Of a DNA stretch of 64,000 bases, positions 28,328 to 37,312 are shown piece by piece. Below the pieces are notes generated by a model that was not told the DNA's origin, ran no database searches, and worked only from the letters and a program-made list of their open reading frames with translations. Source of the stretch: Bradyrhizobium sp. CCBAU 051011. Its GTDB lineage: Bacteria > Pseudomonadota > Alphaproteobacteria > Rhizobiales > Xanthobacteraceae. The stretch covers positions 6,242,501 to 6,306,500 of the forward strand of contig NZ_CP022222.1 of the NCBI RefSeq assembly GCF_009930815.1. The letters are read 5' to 3'. The position numbers and the translations under genes are program-made. Each line of letters opens with the position of its first letter. Position 1 is the first letter of the stretch.

Positions 28328-28549
28328 TTAAGCTTCGATGATGGCGACGACCTGTCCTTCGGCAATGACGTCGTCGAGTTCGACCAGGATGGCCTTTATC
28401 TTTCCTGATGCCGTCGACGTCACCGGAATTTCCATCTTCATCGCTTCGACGAACGCAATCTCGTCGCCGTCGTCGACATTGCCGCCGGTTGTGACGTGAA
28501 GCCCGCACACGCGGCCGGCGACTTCGGTGACGATCTTGATTTCTGGCAT
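28328..28549 (-). CDS. Stand-alone biotin/lipoyl attachment domain protein
   Basis: 73 aa, a single biotinyl domain. The modification site Lys38 lies in the canonical FVEAMKMEIPV. It would carry the carboxyl group for an acyl-CoA carboxylase. A carboxyltransferase gene lies divergently at 29598, beyond the IclR regulator, but no biotin carboxylase subunit is encoded in this window, so that partner must be elsewhere. It is followed by the TAXI gene after 158 bases. Start ATG 28547-28549 has GGGGAGAACGG upstream. Confidence 0.92.
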   Translation of the reverse strand: MPEIKIVTEVAGRVCGLHVTTGGNVDDGDEIAFVEAMKMEIPVTSTASGKIKAILVELDDVIAEGQVVAIIEA

Positions 28550-28690
28550 TCCGTTCTCCCCGGGGACCGTCTGACGGACAGGCTGTCCTCGTGAACGGCT
28601 TTTTGTTGTGGCCGCAGATTGCCTGAGGTAGTTTGTTCTGCAAGTGGAATTTTGTTCCGCAGGGCGGAATTAGGCCATGGAGCCATAACA

Positions 28691-29668
28691 ATGGGAAGAC
28701 GCTCGGAAAGGCTAAGCAAACAGGGAATGCTCGCCAGCGATCTGGCGGGCGAGGGTGACGTGATCCAGGTGGTGTCGCGGGCGTTCGACGTCCTGCGCTG
28801 CTTCGAGGGTCATGAAGCAAGGTTAGGTAATCTGGAAATTTCCAGCCGCTGCGGCCTGCCGCGGTCGACGGTGTCGCGGCTCACCCACACTCTGACGCGG
28901 ATGGGCCAACTCGTTTATCTGCCGCGCGACCAGAAATACCGCATCGGACCAAGCGCGGTGGCGATGAGCACCTCGATGATGAAGGGGTTGCAGCTTCGGA
29001 ACCTGATCCGGCTGCGGCTGCAGGACGTCGCCGATCAATTGCCGGGAACCGTCGGCTTCGTAATTCCCGACCGCTATCATCTGGTCTATCTCGAATTCGC
29101 CCGCGCCGCGAACGCGCTCGGCCTGCACGAAGGCACTGGCAGCCGCATTTCGATGACGAGCACCGCGGCCGGCTTTGCCTATACCGCAGCGCTCGACACT
29201 GACGTCGGCGACGCCTTGATCGCCGAAATGGAGCGCGAGATTCCGGAAAATGCGGAACAGTTGAAGTCCCGCATCGAGGACAATCGCCGCCATCTGCGCG
29301 AACACGGCTATGTCGTCGGCTGCGGCACCTGGAGCCCGCATATCAACGGCTGCGCGGTGCCGGTGTGGTCACCGCAATATCAAACCTTCGTCGTCGTGAC
29401 GATCGGCCTTCTCGCCGCGATGTTTGACGAGGAACGGTTGCACCGGGAAGTGGCGCCGCAGATGCTCGAACTCGGCGTTGCGATCGGCGGCCTGCTCGAA
29501 GGCGCCGAGGGCGACATCTTCGCCAACCGTATCGAAAGAAAGCCGCTTCCGGCGCGACCCCACAATAACAACAAGATCATCAAGACGGAGGATACGAATG
29601 AACTGGAAGCCGGAGCTCGACGAGCTCGCTCGGCGCGAAGCGTTCGCGCGCGAGATGGGAGGCGTTGA
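28691..29668 (+). CDS. IclR-family transcriptional regulator
   Basis: 325 aa from the ATG at 28691, longer than the usual 250-270. A winged helix-turn-helix (about residues 25-90, with LEISSRCGLPRSTVSRLTHT) precedes the IclR effector domain (YHLVYLEFARAANALGLHEG, ISMTSTAAGFAYTAA). The last 35-40 residues are polar and basic and overlap the start of the carboxyltransferase gene by 71 bases. The tail may be functionally unimportant. It lies divergently from the biotinyl protein and probably regulates the carboxylase and the TRAP genes. Confidence 0.9.
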   Translation: MGRRSERLSKQGMLASDLAGEGDVIQVVSRAFDVLRCFEGHEARLGNLEISSRCGLPRSTVSRLTHTLTRMGQLVYLPRDQKYRIGPSAVAMSTSMMKGLQLRNLIRLRLQDVADQLPGTVGFVIPDRYHLVYLEFARAANALGLHEGTGSRISMTSTAAGFAYTAALDTDVGDALIAEMEREIPENAEQLKSRIEDNRRHLREHGYVVGCGTWSPHINGCAVPVWSPQYQTFVVVTIGLLAAMFDEERLHREVAPQMLELGVAIGGLLEGAEGDIFANRIERKPLPARPHNNNKIIKTEDTNELEAGARRARSARSVRARDGRR

Positions 29669-31157
29669 CAAGGTCAAGCGCCAGCATGACCAGGGCCGGC
29701 TCACGGTTCGTGAGCGCATCGACAGACTGATCGACAAGAATTCCTTCCACGAGATCGGCGCGATTTCCGGCATTGCCGAATACGACGAGAGCAGTGAACT
29801 CAAGCACCTGACGCCGGCCAACTGCGTGTTCGGCCGCGGCAGGGTCGATGGCCGTACCGTGGTGGTGGTCGGCGATGATTTTACCGTGCGCGGCGGCTCG
29901 GCCGACGCCTCGATTTCGGCCAAGCCGCTGATGGCCGAGGAAATGGCGCATGATTTCCGCCTGCCGATCATCCGCGTGATCGAGGGCTCGGGCGGCGGCG
30001 GTTCGGTGAAGACGATCGAGACGCGCGGCGCGGCCAATCTGCCCGGCGGCGTCGGCGGCACCCGCTGGTACTGGTTCACGACGGCGAACATGGCGCGCGT
30101 GCCCGTGGTCGCGCTCGGGATCGGTTCGGTCGCGGGCCTTGGCGCTGCGCGGCTGGCCGCCAGCCATTATTCGGTCATGACCCGGAATTCCGCGATGTTT
30201 GTTGCGGGACCGCCGGTCGTCAAACGCCTCGGCCAGGATTTGACCAAACAGGAGCTCGGCGGCGCCGAGATCCAGACCCGCGCCGGCGGTGTCGATGATG
30301 CCGTCGACACTGAGGAGGAGGCGTTCGAACGCGCGCGGCGTTTTCTGTCCTATCTGCCGTCATCGGTGTACGACCTGCCGCCGACCACGCCCTGCAGCGA
30401 CGATCCGGAGCGCGCCGACGAGTCGTTGTTGAAGGCCGTGCCGCGCAACCGCCGCCAAGTCTACAAGATGCGCCCGATCATCGACGCCGTCGTCGACAAG
30501 GGTTCGTTCTTCGAAGTGAACTCCAATTTCGGCCGCCCGGTCATTACCGGGCTTGCCCGGCTGGAAGGCCGCGCGGTGCTGCTGCTCGCCAGCGATCCCT
30601 TCCACTACGGCGGATCGTGGACGGCGGAAGCGTGCCAGAAGGTGGTGCGTTGGGTCGATTTCGCCGAAACCTTCCATCTGCCCGTCGTCTATTTGATGGA
30701 TTGCCCCGGTTTCATGATCGGGCTCGAGGCCGAGAAGTCGGCGACCATCCGGCACGGCGTGCGCGCGATGGCCGCCGTGAACCAGTCGACCGTGCCCTGG
30801 TGCACCATCATCGTGCGCAACGCGTTCGGTGTGGCCGGTGTCGTGCATCAGCCGGCCAACCGCTATTCGATGCGCTATGCCTGGCCGTCGGCCTATTGGG
30901 GCTCGTTGCCGCTGGAAGGCGGCATCGAAGCGGCCTACCGCGCCGATATCGACGCCGCCGAGGATCCGGCGTTGAAGCTGAAAGAGATCGAGGAACGCCT
31001 CAACAAGCTGCGCTCGCCATTCCGCTCGGCCGAGAAATTCTGGGTCGAGGAGGTGATCGATCCCCGCAAAACGCGTTCGCTATTGTGCGAATTCGCGCGA
31101 TTGGCGGAGCCGATCCGCAGCGTGGGTCCGCCAACCAACATGTCGACGCGGCCGTGA
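29598..31157 (+). CDS. Acyl-CoA carboxylase carboxyltransferase subunit
   Basis: 519 aa, start ATG 29598 with GACGGAGGA upstream, overlapping the end of the IclR gene. Both halves of the crotonase-fold carboxyltransferase are visible. The N-terminal half has GRVDGRTVVVVGDDFTVRGG and the oxyanion loop region GSGGGGSVKT; the C-terminal half has VYLMDCPGFMIGLEAEK and RNAFGVAGV. It is like propionyl-/methylcrotonyl-CoA carboxylase beta subunits. The biotin carrier is presumably the 28328 gene. Acyl specificity cannot be read with confidence. Confidence 0.92.
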   Translation: MNWKPELDELARREAFAREMGGVDKVKRQHDQGRLTVRERIDRLIDKNSFHEIGAISGIAEYDESSELKHLTPANCVFGRGRVDGRTVVVVGDDFTVRGGSADASISAKPLMAEEMAHDFRLPIIRVIEGSGGGGSVKTIETRGAANLPGGVGGTRWYWFTTANMARVPVVALGIGSVAGLGAARLAASHYSVMTRNSAMFVAGPPVVKRLGQDLTKQELGGAEIQTRAGGVDDAVDTEEEAFERARRFLSYLPSSVYDLPPTTPCSDDPERADESLLKAVPRNRRQVYKMRPIIDAVVDKGSFFEVNSNFGRPVITGLARLEGRAVLLLASDPFHYGGSWTAEACQKVVRWVDFAETFHLPVVYLMDCPGFMIGLEAEKSATIRHGVRAMAAVNQSTVPWCTIIVRNAFGVAGVVHQPANRYSMRYAWPSAYWGSLPLEGGIEAAYRADIDAAEDPALKLKEIEERLNKLRSPFRSAEKFWVEEVIDPRKTRSLLCEFARLAEPIRSVGPPTNMSTRP

Positions 31158-31171
31158 GCTTGCGCGGAAAT

Positions 31172-31259
31172 CGTAGGGTGGGCAAAGCGAAGCGTGCCCA
31201 CCATCCATCATCGAGCGAGCTGCGCGATGGTGGGCTCGCTTCGCTCAGCCCACCCTACG
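31172..31259. repeat. Palindromic intergenic repeat, GGGTGGGCAAAG family
   Basis: Inverted repeat CGTAGGGTGGGCAAAGCGAA ... TTCGCTCAGCCCACCCTACG, filling the gap between the convergent carboxyltransferase and MFS genes. It may double as a bidirectional terminator by position. Confidence 0.85.
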
Positions 31260-31266
31260 GCAGTTG

Positions 31267-32556
31267 TTATGCCGCCGCTGCTACCACCGGCTTCGGCCGC
31301 GAGATCGCCAGGACAATCAGCGCGGCGACGATGCAGAGCGCGCCAGCGACGAAGAAGGCGGGCAGGTAGCTCTGCAACATCGTCCGCGACAATCCGGCAC
31401 CGAACGCTGCGACACCCGCGCCTAATTGATGCCCGGCAAATATCCATCCGAACACGAGGTTGGCGCGCTCGGCGCCAAACCGCTGCGCGGTTAGCCTCAC
31501 CGTCGGCGGCACGGTCGCGATCCAGTCGAGCCCATAGAACATCGCAAACAGCGACAGGCCGTACAGCGTGAAATCGGAGAAGGGCAGGAGCAAGAGCGAC
31601 AGGCCGCGCAGTCCGTAGTACCAGAACAATAGCTTGCGATTATCGTAGCGGTCGGACAGCCAGCCCGAGGCGATAGTGCCGACGAAATCGAAAATGCCCA
31701 TCGCAGCCAGCAGGCTTGCCGCCTGCACCTGCGGAATGCCGAAATCGAGACACATCGGGATCAGGTGGACCTGGACCAGACCGTTGGTGCTAGCGCCGCA
31801 GATGAAGAAGGTGGCGAACAGGATCCAGAACACGCCCGACTTCGAGGCATCGCGCAGTGTGCCCAGCGCTGCCGCCATGATCGGGGTGGTGTTGGGCGGC
31901 GGCGCCGGCAGCGGCTCGGTGCCTTCATCGCCGAACGGCCGCAGGCCGACATCACTCGGCCGGTCGCGCATAGTCATCAGCACGGCGAAGGCAGCGACGC
32001 TCAGCATCACGCACACCAGCGCCAGCGCGGGCCGCCAGCCATAGGCCTCGGTCAGGCTCGCCAATAGCGGCAGGAAGGCGAGTTGCCCGGTGGCAACGCT
32101 GGCGGTGAGAATGCCGACGACGAGGCCGCGCCGCGCCAGGAACCAGCGCGCGGCGATGGTTGCGCCCAGCACCAGCGCCGTCATCCCGGTGCCGATCCCG
32201 ATCACCACGCCCCACAGCAGCATCAATTGCCAGACCTGCGTCATCGCCAGCGACGCGACGAGACCAGACACCACGATCAGCAGCGCCAGCAGCGTCACAT
32301 TGCGCAGGCCGTAACGGTTCATCAGCGCGGCGGCGAACGGGGCCATCAGCCCGAACAGGATGAAGCGGATCGACAGCGCCGAGGAAATCTCCGCCGTGGT
32401 CCAGCCGAATTCCTTCTGTAGGGGCACGATGAAAACGCCGGGAGCGCCGACGGTGCCGGCAGAGATCAGGGCGGTGAGAAAGGTCACGGCGACCATCACC
32501 CAGCCATAGTGAATGTTGCGGCGGGCGAGGGTGGCGGACAACCAGTTCGAGATCAT
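31267..32556 (-). CDS. Major facilitator superfamily transporter
   Basis: 429 aa, about twelve membrane helices. The layout fits the MFS: first helix after NIHYGWVMVAV, the helix 4-5 region with LGATIAARWFLARRGLVVG, a central cytoplasmic loop near residues 205-230 and a second half beginning GVFWILFATFFICG. It resembles the monocarboxylate/oxalate-formate-type group. The substrate is unknown. It stands alone, convergent with the carboxyltransferase gene. Confidence 0.9.
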   Translation of the reverse strand: MISNWLSATLARRNIHYGWVMVAVTFLTALISAGTVGAPGVFIVPLQKEFGWTTAEISSALSIRFILFGLMAPFAAALMNRYGLRNVTLLALLIVVSGLVASLAMTQVWQLMLLWGVVIGIGTGMTALVLGATIAARWFLARRGLVVGILTASVATGQLAFLPLLASLTEAYGWRPALALVCVMLSVAAFAVLMTMRDRPSDVGLRPFGDEGTEPLPAPPPNTTPIMAAALGTLRDASKSGVFWILFATFFICGASTNGLVQVHLIPMCLDFGIPQVQAASLLAAMGIFDFVGTIASGWLSDRYDNRKLLFWYYGLRGLSLLLLPFSDFTLYGLSLFAMFYGLDWIATVPPTVRLTAQRFGAERANLVFGWIFAGHQLGAGVAAFGAGLSRTMLQSYLPAFFVAGALCIVAALIVLAISRPKPVVAAAA

Positions 32557-32727
32557 TGGGCCTCAGGAATTTCTGTTGGGGCGGTTTGCCTGATTTGCTT
32601 TTGCGCATTCTATCGTGATGATGGCATGACTTGAATGTCACACTTCCCTCGTTTCAAGACATGCACAACAATATGCGCCCAACAGGTGACATTCGCGAAG
32701 TGAAAGAACCCGCCAACTGAAGCGGCC

Positions 32728-32934
32728 TCAGTTTAGCGCTGTAGCGGCTTGCCTCCGTGCCACACCCGAGCATCCATTGGCCTCCAAAAATGCACTCCCC
32801 GCAATGGGAGCGTTCGAAAGCGCGACGTTCGGGAGCGTGTCAAAGTTCACCGTCTCAGTGTCCAAGCCGGAATGCACGGGCTTTCCAGTCGTAGGACAGC
32901 GGATCAGAATATCCGACACGCTGCGCACCACCAT
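32728..32934 (-). pseudogene. Probable frameshifted copy of a small CPxTG zinc-ribbon-like protein
   Basis: The first 38 codons read ILIRCPTTGKPVHSGLDT and FDTLPNVA, the start of a small-protein family also present intact at 62048-62266. After that the open frame loses family character. In the other two frames the expected remainder is found in pieces: first ERSHCGECIF, then, past a run of five T, FWRPMDARVW. Two frame changes, near 32820 and near 32787, would explain this. The open frame as it stands is 68 codons. Decay is more likely than a real novel C-terminus. Confidence 0.6.
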
Positions 32935-32962
32935 CCGACCGGCGCAGCGTGCGTTCGGACCT

Positions 32963-33565
32963 CTATGCTGCCAGAAACGGTATCTCTATCGCCAGTGTAT
33001 AGCCGTTGACCATCAGCAGGCCACCCGCGGCACCGACGATGCTGCCGACGATCGCAAGCCAGGGCAGCGTCGCGACGATCGAGACCGAGATCAGCACGAT
33101 GGCGATCTGCAGAAGCGCTTCGGCATAGTCGAAGTAGGGATCCTGCTTCAGCGCATGGTCGCGCCTGCTCTCGTAGTCCTTGGCCCGCATCATCAATTCC
33201 TTCTTGCCCTCCTGCGTCTCGGGCTCGGACTCGTAGCGTGCCGCCGTCTTGCGATAGGCGTCCGCTTTTGCCTTCAGGGCCGTCCTGGCCTCGGCGTTGA
33301 GGCTTCCGTCCTGCAGGAACGCCAGTTCGATCGCGTCGGCCGCGAGGTTGTAGTCGGTCTGGCGGATGTTCTTGGCCTGGTAGAAGGCATAGTGGTTCGC
33401 GGCATAGATGTTGTTGTTGGTCGCCTCCTTGCCGGCGTTGGCGCCGCCAAGCCCGGTGATGGCCAGCAGCATCGCCAGAATGGCGATGCCGACCGCCGCG
33501 CGCTGCTTGAAGCGGTCGTTCTCCTTCTCCTGATCCATCATGTCGGCGGCGTCTTCGGCTTTCAT
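32963..33565 (-). CDS. DUF4337 domain membrane protein
   Basis: 200 aa. A cytoplasmic start rich in charged residues (MKAEDAADMMDQEKENDRFK) leads into a first membrane helix (VGIAILAMLLAITGLGG). Next comes the DUF4337 core NNNIYAANHYAFYQAKNIRQ and a long helical region, and two further helices near the C-terminus (LLQIAIVLISVSIVATLPWL and VGSIVGAAGGLLMVNGY). Function unknown in the family. An AAGGAGGAGC ribosome site precedes the ATG. It is a single gene with no obvious operon partner. Confidence 0.88.
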   Translation of the reverse strand: MKAEDAADMMDQEKENDRFKQRAAVGIAILAMLLAITGLGGANAGKEATNNNIYAANHYAFYQAKNIRQTDYNLAADAIELAFLQDGSLNAEARTALKAKADAYRKTAARYESEPETQEGKKELMMRAKDYESRRDHALKQDPYFDYAEALLQIAIVLISVSIVATLPWLAIVGSIVGAAGGLLMVNGYTLAIEIPFLAA

Positions 33566-33917
33566 CGATCAGCTCCTCCTTGCTCCTAAAGGGCAGGCAC
33601 CATAAACAACAGCGTTATGTCACCATCGCGACGCACGAGCACGTTGATTTGTTTCGCAAAAATGCGGCAGGCGCGATGGGTCATACGAAAGGGATGGTCA
33701 AGGTTTACGCAAACGTTCGGATGCTTCAGTTCAAGCGTCACCTTTACGGGAGAGAAGTCGACCAATATGAGGTCGAAACAGGCCAGCCACAAGGCCAATA
33801 CAAACGGCATTGGCAGACATCCCAGTTTCAGCCCTCGAGGCCCGCGCTTCACCTCCAACCGCGGATACTGGCTATCCGACCACTCCGTTCTTTTCAGTCG
33901 GCTAGTGAGTACACGTC
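33566..33917. other. 352-base region without a supported gene
   Basis: Lies between the DUF4337 and DUF2783 genes and is visibly less GC-rich than its surroundings. A 90-codon minus-strand frame (33586-33858) contains a hydrophobic stretch FVLALWLACFDLILVDF but has no recognised relative and no convincing ribosome site. A plus-strand frame covers the same bases. I regard both as unproven. Confidence 0.4.
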
Positions 33918-34103
33918 CTATTCCAGGTCCTCGAGTGCCGTCTTGATGGCCTTCCTGAAGACCGCGATATCGCCGACCTCGTGGCCGAGCACCAGCGCAA
34001 GCCGGGTCAGGAACAGCGCCTCGCGGTCGGGCCCGGCCATATCGATCGCCTTCGCCAGCGTCTCGTAGGCGGTCTCGAAGTCTTCAAACGGCATCGCGCT
34101 CAT
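33918..34103 (-). CDS. DUF2783 domain small protein
   Basis: 61 aa, helical and acidic, matching DUF2783 (FEDFETAYETLAKAI, then LTRLALVLGHEVGDIAVFRK). Such proteins are commonly encoded directly after FAD-dependent monooxygenases. Here the ATG at 34101-34103 overlaps the monooxygenase stop (ATGA at 34100-34103). The upstream in-frame extension lies inside the monooxygenase gene and is rejected. Function unknown; it is probably a partner of the flavoenzyme. Confidence 0.85.
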   Translation of the reverse strand: MSAMPFEDFETAYETLAKAIDMAGPDREALFLTRLALVLGHEVGDIAVFRKAIKTALEDLE

Positions 34104-35790
34104 GGCATCTCGCTTCCCAGGCAAATGCCTGCGGTTCTCAGGATCTCGGAGGGGACAGCCGCCTTCCATCGCCCGGCGATGTGCAGGTCCGGCCGCAGCA
34201 GATAGAGCGTGCCGGGTGCTGCAGCAAACAGGCGGGCGATTTCCCCGCCATGATCAGCGATTGTCTTTGCGCCGGATATGGAGGTCTGTGAGCCCACGAC
34301 AATGGCTGCGAACCGCTTGTCGATCCGGCCGAGATGTTCGATCGATGCCAACTGTTCGGCGGTGGGTTGTGCCTCGCAGAACAGGATCGCCGTCAGGCCA
34401 TGGCCGGCGTAGTCGAGCAGGTAGCTTCCGTCGGCCAGCCCAGCGTTCGACGCGACACTGCCGCAGGCTGGCCCGCCGGCAAAGGCTGCATCGCGTGCGG
34501 CATAGGGTTCAGCACACTGTCCGAATAGGTGTAGGGCTGCATCTGGCGCGGATTGGCCAGTCCCCGCGGAAATTCGTGCTTCAAGCTGAGCGACAACGCA
34601 GCCTCGCGCGCGAGCCGCCAGCCGCGCGTCGGCGGCGTCATGAAGCGCGTGCTTTTGGTGGCGTTGGCGAACACATCGAGCGTGGCGCCGCGCCGCTCCG
34701 GCGAATAGCTGTCGAGCAGCCGGTCGTCAGCCTCGCCATGGAGCACAAGCGCAAGCTTCCAGCCGATGTTTTCGGCATCCGCGAGACCATTGTTCAGTCC
34801 GCGCACGCCGAAAATCGGCACGATATGCGCGGCATCGCCGATGAAGAACACCCGCTCGTGCCGGTAATCATCGAGGCACAAGGTATTGGCGGAATAGACG
34901 CTCCACCATTCCAGCTCCCACGGTTTTGTGTGGCCGATATCGGCAAGGATCGCACTGACGCGTGCGCGGATATTCTCCTCCTTCAGGGCTTCTTCCTCGC
35001 TCTCACCTTCCCGAAGCTGATAGTCCACGCGCCAGATATCGTCCGGCTGCTTGTGGATCAGCACCGTGCCGCCGGGATTGCCGCTCGGTTCAAAGAACGC
35101 CCGACGCTCGGTTGGAAAATCATGGTCCATGCGGATGTCGGCGATCACATACCGGCCTTCGTAATTGTCACCTTTCAAGCGAAGCCCGAGCATCGACCGG
35201 ATTGGCGAGCGTGCACCGTCGGCGGCCAGCAGATAGAGAGCGTCGAGAAAGTAATCCCCCTCCGGCGATGAAATGCGGGCAGAAATACCATCTACTTGGC
35301 GCTCGAGGCCGGATAATTCGCTCTGCCAGCGCATGTCGATGAGATTGTTGGCGGCCACCGCATCGTGCAGGAATTTCTCGATGTACTGCTGCTGCAGATT
35401 GTACATCGGCAGATATTTTTCGCCCGGCGGCTGCGGCATCTCCAGCCGGAAAATCTGCTCGCCGCGGTAGTAGCTGCGGCCGAACCGCCAGCCGAGCGCC
35501 TTCTCGACAAACGGTGCGACCGCGCCGACTCGCTCCAGGATATGCATGCTCGGCCGCGCGATGCAGATCGCACGGCTGCCATCATTAAAAGTGTCCTTGC
35601 GATCGATCAGCACGCTCCTGATGCCGTACCGCGCCAGCACCAGCGCCGCCGTCATGCCGATCGGGCCGGCCCCCACGATCAGGACGGGATGCCGAGCCGT
35701 GACGCCGTCAAGCTCGGGGACGCGCCGCGCCGCGAAGCGCGGATAGTCGAAATAGAGCGACTCCAGCGGTCCCTTGCCGGCAGGCCTCAT
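34100..35790 (-). pseudogene. FAD-dependent aromatic-type monooxygenase with a one-base frameshift near 34462
   Basis: Encodes about 563 aa if one base is restored. The N-terminal FAD fold has GAGPIG (40-45), the middle ADGARSPIRS and the second FAD motif GDAAHIVPIFGVRG, as in MhpA/PheA-type hydroxylases. The open frame runs to 34393, but family similarity leaves it after residue 443 (LPAGQPA). The other frame continues at once with GSVASNAGLADGSYLLDYAG and then the C-terminal thioredoxin-like domain, ending at 34100. One missing G in GCGGCAG (34458-34464) accounts for it. The downstream stop still overlaps the DUF2783 start, so the lesion looks recent or is a sequencing error. Confidence 0.85.
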
Positions 35791-35802
35791 ACCTCCCTCC
35801 GT

Positions 35803-36573
35803 CTATTTCTTGCGGGCGAGAAATTCCCCCATCAACCGCTGCGGCTCGCCGGTCAAAAAGGACTGCCCGAACACGCCGACGCTCAAATTGACGGATTCGG
35901 TCAACGGCAACTCCTCCCATTGCCGCAACAGCGCCTTCTGGATGCGCAACGCCTCGGGTCCGCATTCGAGGAGCGCGTTCACCGTATGCTCGACCGCGGC
36001 ATCGAGCCCGCCTTCCTTCGCGACTACGTCGACCAGGCCCCAGGCGAGCGCGGTGGGCGCGTCGATATTTTCGGCCGTCATCACCAGCCAGCGGGCGCGG
36101 CCCCAACCGATCAGCCGCGGCAATAGCGCAGCGTGGATCACCGAGGGGATGCCGACGCGCACTTCCGGCATGCCGAATTTGGCGTCGTGGGCGGCGATCC
36201 GGAAATCGCAGGCGGCGGCGACTTCGAGGCCACCGCCGAGGCACCAGCCCGGCAGTCGCGCGATCACCGGCGCTGGAAACTGGCGCACGGCCTCGCAGAG
36301 GTCGCGCAGCCGCGTGATGAAAGCTTCCGCGGATTTCTGATCGAGCTTCGCCATCTCCTTGATGTCCGCGCCGCCGATCATGCTCTTCTCGCTCTGGCCG
36401 GCCAGGATCACCGCGCGGATATCGGGCTCAGTGGCGAGCTTCTCAAACCCCTCGCGGACGCCGTTGGTGACCGCGGAAGACAGGATATTGAGGCTGCCCG
36501 CATTGCAGATCGAGAGCCGAACGACGCCTCTGCCGTCGCGGTCGATGCCGCAATGGGGATTGAGCATTTCCAT
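35803..36573 (-). CDS. Enoyl-CoA hydratase/isomerase family protein
   Basis: 256 aa from the ATG at 36571-36573; longer in-frame starts upstream have no similarity. Crotonase fold: IRAVILAGQSEKSMIGGADI gives the first oxyanion loop, and WCLGGGLEVAAACDFRIA the second. In the place of the usual second catalytic Glu the region reads FGMPEVRVGIPSVI, with Glu present. It acts on a CoA ester of unknown structure. It lies 12 bases upstream of the flavin monooxygenase on the same strand and probably shares its transcript. Confidence 0.88.
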   Translation of the reverse strand: MEMLNPHCGIDRDGRGVVRLSICNAGSLNILSSAVTNGVREGFEKLATEPDIRAVILAGQSEKSMIGGADIKEMAKLDQKSAEAFITRLRDLCEAVRQFPAPVIARLPGWCLGGGLEVAAACDFRIAAHDAKFGMPEVRVGIPSVIHAALLPRLIGWGRARWLVMTAENIDAPTALAWGLVDVVAKEGGLDAAVEHTVNALLECGPEALRIQKALLRQWEELPLTESVNLSVGVFGQSFLTGEPQRLMGEFLARKK

Positions 36574-36713
36574 TTTGTTTTTCCGGGCCTTGTTTTGGAT
36601 GGTGACGCCACTTCCGGGACATTGCGCCGGCTTGTCAAGGGCAGGTGGGCAGGGCCGTTGCGCGCGGGAGGTCTTCCGTATAAAATGACGATCATCATTC
36701 AAAGGGGGCTGCC

Positions 36714-37250
36714 ATGACTATGGCTGATACCGTCGATCTCTTCTCGGCAACCGCGCGAAGGCAGCGGGTGGTGGACTGGCAGGCGCCCGGGCCGGTGGCG
36801 AAAGCAGCCGCCGGCATGTCCGGTCTGGAGACGATGTGCGCGATCCGGGACGGCATCATGCCACCGCCGCCGATGGCCCGGCTGATCGGCTTCCGGATGG
36901 CCGTTGCAGAGCCCGGCCGCATCGTAATGGAACTCGATCCGCACGAGAGCCTCGAAAATACCATCGGCCTGCTCCATGGCGCGACATCAGCGGCGTTACT
37001 GGATACCGCCATGGGTTGTGCCATTGCAACTATGCAGCCTGCCGGGCAGACCTCCGTCACGCTGGACCTCAAGCTGACCTTTCTGCGGCCGTTATCGGTG
37101 CGTTCAGGCACGATCGCGGCGGAAGGCAAAGTGGTAAAGCTCGGCCGCCAGACCAGTTATGCCGAAGGCTTCGTCCGCGACGGCGTCGGCGATCTTGCAG
37201 TGCACGCAACCGCGACCTTCTCGATGATACCAGGTGGAAACGCGAAATAG
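36714..37250 (+). CDS. PaaI-type acyl-CoA thioesterase
   Basis: 178 aa single hot-dog domain. The catalytic region reads ENTIGLLHGATSAALLDTAM, with the small-residue/GG-like HGA turn and Asp of PaaI thioesterases, followed by VTLDLKLTFLRPL. It hydrolyses aromatic or medium-chain acyl-CoA thioesters in this family. A strong AAAGGGGG ribosome site precedes the ATG. It is divergent from the enoyl-CoA hydratase and 62 bases before the TetR gene. Confidence 0.9.
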   Translation: MTMADTVDLFSATARRQRVVDWQAPGPVAKAAAGMSGLETMCAIRDGIMPPPPMARLIGFRMAVAEPGRIVMELDPHESLENTIGLLHGATSAALLDTAMGCAIATMQPAGQTSVTLDLKLTFLRPLSVRSGTIAAEGKVVKLGRQTSYAEGFVRDGVGDLAVHATATFSMIPGGNAK

Positions 37251-37312
37251 ATGCAGCATTTCCCGCGCACAACTGCTATTATATGACCACGGACATTTAA
37301 TGGGACGCGTCA

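Noticed and set aside
33586..33858. Minus-strand 90-codon frame with a hydrophobic stretch
   Set aside because: No recognised relatives, no convincing ribosome site and an overlapping plus-strand frame; left as unproven in the gap entry.
34393..34470. Programmed frameshift in the monooxygenase gene
   Set aside because: There is no slippery heptamer at 34458-34464 and no reason for such regulation in this family; a plain deletion or sequencing error is simpler.
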